From positions 1 through 7,622 of the forward strand of contig JBARJD010000114.1 in the NCBI GenBank assembly GCA_049800095.1: DNA of 7,622 nt, written 5' to 3'. The notes under the pieces were generated by a model. It saw only the letters and a program-made list of their open reading frames with translations, was not told where the DNA came from and ran no database searches. Of this stretch, positions 6,110 to 7,622 are shown one piece after another. This DNA comes from JAKIWV01 sp049800095 (lineage in GTDB: Archaea; Thermoplasmatota; Thermoplasmata; Lutacidiplasmatales; UBA184). The position numbers and the translations under genes were made by a program. Numbering within the stretch: position 1 is the stretch's first letter; each line of letters begins with the position of its first letter.

Positions 6110-6514
6110 CTACGAGGGCGGAGGGGAGGCCGGCTTCTCGGAGTGTCGGCTCCAGGCCTCGTCGCCAGCCTCACGATACACCGCGCCATCGTCGGCCGAC
6201 GGAGCGGCCTCGCCAATCTGGCTCGCGTCGCGGATCCGGCCCTTCTTGAGGAGCCAGTAGTGGATTCGCCAGGTCTTCCCCCGACTGACCGTCGCGTCCT
6301 CCTCCTCGCTCGTCAGCAGACCTTCCTCCTCGAGCTTGTAGAAGTCGTCTCGGTCCTCGCTCGACAGCTTGTTATCGAGGACGGCGTCCTCGGGTCCGAA
6401 GTATCCGAGGACCATTCGCGCCATCACGGACGCCCGCTCGGGGGGAAGCTTGCCCTTCGCGACGAGCGTGCGTTCGATCGCGCGAGTGAGTTCGGCTTCG
6501 TTGATCGCGGGCAT
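6110..6514 (-). CDS. Small DUF6015-like protein of Thermoplasmata
   Basis: A 134-residue acidic protein of unknown function. The N-terminal part (4-40) looks like two amphipathic helices (EAELTRAIERTLVAKG, then PPERASVMARMVLGYFG). Residues 55-90 run RDDFYKLEEEGLLTSEEED, then a turn, then KTWRIHYWLLKK. That layout could be a helix followed by a two-stranded wing, as in winged-helix proteins. The pattern, including DNKLSSEDRDDFY and the WRIHYW strand, matches my memory of the DUF6015 family from Thermoplasmata genomes; I infer this without a search. The tail after residue 98 is low-complexity (Ala, Ser, Pro) and probably disordered. No membrane segment, signal peptide or catalytic motif is visible. 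A box A candidate precedes the ATG at 6514, and there is no Shine-Dalgarno site. It is divergent from pus10, 122 bases apart, and convergent with the PrsW-like gene. Confidence 0.78.
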   Translation of the reverse strand: MPAINEAELTRAIERTLVAKGKLPPERASVMARMVLGYFGPEDAVLDNKLSSEDRDDFYKLEEEGLLTSEEEDATVSRGKTWRIHYWLLKKGRIRDASQIGEAAPSADDGAVYREAGDEAWSRHSEKPASPPPS

Positions 6515-6544
6515 CGGGCTCGGCGAAGGGAGAAGGTGCGGCGC

Positions 6545-6553
6545 TATGTACTT
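6545..6553 (-). promoter_or_regulatory. Candidate box A for the DUF6015-like gene
   Basis: Read on the minus strand, AAGTACATA lies at -39 to -31 from the ATG at 6514. Transcription would start about 25 bases on, leaving a very short leader of about 9 bases. It is the only AT-rich patch in the divergent region 6515-6636. On the plus strand the same patch is too far (over 80 bases) from the pus10 ATG to drive a leaderless transcript. Confidence 0.4.
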
Positions 6554-6636
6554 ATCCGGCGCGTGGCAGCTTCGCGGGTCCCGGCCGAGGGCGTCCCGGT
6601 AAGCTCTTGAGGCCGGTCCCGGTCAGGCGGCTCCCC

Positions 6637-7622
6637 ATGGAGGCTCGCGCATCGCCGGGCACAAGCCCCGCCCCCTTCGAGGTGACTCCGGAGGTACTCC
6701 AGGTGGCCGAACGGGCGTTCGACCGGGCTCTCTGCCCGGAGTGCTTCGGCCGACTCGTCGGTCGATACGGTCATGGACTTACGAATCCAGAGCGGGCCGA
6801 GCTCCTCGCCGTCACGCTGGGTCGGCCACTTCCGCGCTTGGCCCAGCCGTGCAGCCTCTGCGAAGGCGCCTTCGACCGCTGGAATGTTTGGCTGACTCGC
6901 GTCGTGGCCGCCACGGAGGGGTGGGAGTACTACCGCTTCAATTGCGGGTCCCGATGGGACCCCGAACGCCTCGCTCGCGAGGAGGCCCTGTGGGGAGAGG
7001 TCGGGACGAGCTGGGGCGAGAGCGCTCGCTCCGCCTTCAACCGGGAACTCGGCAAGCGGGTGGAGAAGATCGCGGGTGCGGAGGGCGTGACCAGCCGCCC
7101 CGACCTGGTTCTCCTCGCAGACCTACCCACCGGACGGCTGGAACTTACGGTCCTTCCACTCTACGTCCGCGGCCGGTATCTCAAGGAAGACCGGACGCTT
7201 CCCCAGACCCGATGGCCTTGCCGGCGATGCCAGGGCCGCGGCTGCGACTTCTGTGGCGGTACGGGCAAGACGTACGCCTCGAGCGTCGAGGAGGTCGTCG
7301 CCGCCCCCTTCCTGGAGGCCTCCGGAGGGGAGGGCACCCGGTTCCATGGGATGGGCCGTGAGGACATCAACGCCCGGATGCTCGGAAGCGGCCGTCCGTT
7401 CGTGCTCGAGGTTCTCCGGCCCCGGCGCCGAACGCTCGACCTACCCTCCCTCCAGGTGGAAGTGAACCGGACCGCGACCGGACGCGTGGAGGTCCGGGAG
7501 TTGGCCTGGTCCGATGGCGCCGAGGTCGTCCGCATCAAGGAGGCCACGCCGACGAAGAGCTACCGGGTGGTCGTTCGGGGCCCGACCTCGGACGCAAAAG
7601 TTAATGAGGCCCTGTCCGTCGT
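6637..7622 (+). CDS. pus10: tRNA pseudouridine synthase Pus10 (3' end outside window)
   Basis: Archaeal Pus10 makes pseudouridine 54 and 55 in the tRNA T-loop, taking the place of bacterial TruB at position 55. The window holds 328 codons and cuts the next one. The N-terminal domain carries two CxxC pairs (C33/C36 in LCPECFGRL, C72/C75 in PCSLCEGAF), expected to bind zinc, followed by a THUMP-type region to about residue 185. The knuckle CRRCQGRGCDFCGGTGK (195-211) is typical of Pus10. The catalytic core begins with HGMGREDINARMLGSGRPFVLE (237-258), where D243 aligns with the catalytic Asp of the RxD motif in pseudouridine synthases. Two residues on, many homologues have Asp, but this one has N245. 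The ATG at 6637 has no Shine-Dalgarno site or clear box A; a TTG at 6607 in the same frame is a less likely start. Cysteine pairs and catalytic motif make the identity secure. Confidence 0.93.
   Translation, partial: MEARASPGTSPAPFEVTPEVLQVAERAFDRALCPECFGRLVGRYGHGLTNPERAELLAVTLGRPLPRLAQPCSLCEGAFDRWNVWLTRVVAATEGWEYYRFNCGSRWDPERLAREEALWGEVGTSWGESARSAFNRELGKRVEKIAGAEGVTSRPDLVLLADLPTGRLELTVLPLYVRGRYLKEDRTLPQTRWPCRRCQGRGCDFCGGTGKTYASSVEEVVAAPFLEASGGEGTRFHGMGREDINARMLGSGRPFVLEVLRPRRRTLDLPSLQVEVNRTATGRVEVRELAWSDGAEVVRIKEATPTKSYRVVVRGPTSDAKVNEALSV

Noticed and set aside
5220..6260. 346-residue open frame on the plus strand overlapping the PrsW-like gene
   Set aside because: It is Arg-rich, has no recognisable motif, and lies over a gene whose product has clear membrane segments and protease motifs. 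Long off-frame reading frames are expected at this GC content.
6143..6610. 155-residue open frame antisense to the DUF6015-like gene
   Set aside because: The minus-strand product shows a coherent helix and strand pattern, family resemblance and a promoter candidate. The plus-strand product shows none of these.

Overview
The window (about 64% GC by eye) reads as a gene-dense archaeal chromosome segment. The best fit is a high-GC member of the Thermoplasmata (Thermoplasmatota). The archaeal markers are a Pus10 tRNA pseudouridine synthase, an NcsA/TtuA-type tRNA thiolase with two zinc knuckles, a XerA-like recombinase, a MOFRL-type glycerate kinase, and a small protein resembling the DUF6015 family that I associate with Thermoplasmata. 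Promoters look archaeal: AT-rich box A elements lie roughly 25-35 bases before start codons, and the first genes of units lack convincing Shine-Dalgarno sites, which suggests leaderless or short-leader mRNAs.

Layout. (1) 2-871, plus strand: flavin-dependent thymidylate synthase thyX; the reading frame is open to the left edge. (2) 876-2246, minus strand: glycerate 2-kinase, tail to tail with thyX with 4 bases between stops. (3) 2351-3259, minus strand: xerA, upstream of the kinase and probably co-transcribed with it. (4) 3260-3377: a 118-base divergent promoter region with box A candidates for both directions and an inverted repeat. (5) 3378-6096, plus strand: a three-gene operon, tRNA 2-thiolase (ncsA/ttuA type), 3-hydroxyacyl-CoA dehydrogenase and PrsW-type intramembrane protease, joined by two start/stop overlaps of the GTGA kind. 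(6) 6110-6514, minus strand: the DUF6015-like protein, convergent with the protease gene, 13 bases between stops. (7) 6515-6636: short divergent intergenic region. (8) 6637 to the right edge, plus strand: pus10, cut by the window end.

Together these are mostly housekeeping functions: dTMP synthesis, glycerate phosphorylation (expected in the branched non-phosphorylative Entner-Doudoroff route of Thermoplasmata), chromosome dimer resolution, tRNA modification (U34 or U54 thiolation, and pseudouridine 54/55), acyl-CoA oxidation/reduction and a membrane protease. I see no tRNA, rRNA, CRISPR array, insertion sequence or phage genes, and no gene-free stretch above 300 bases. I do not see a clear novel multi-gene defence or mobile system. 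The less ordinary points are the bacterial-looking long-form ThyX, the paired promoters between xerA and ncsA, substitutions at conserved positions in three enzymes, a strong hairpin in the 3' end of the protease gene, and the lineage-restricted small protein.
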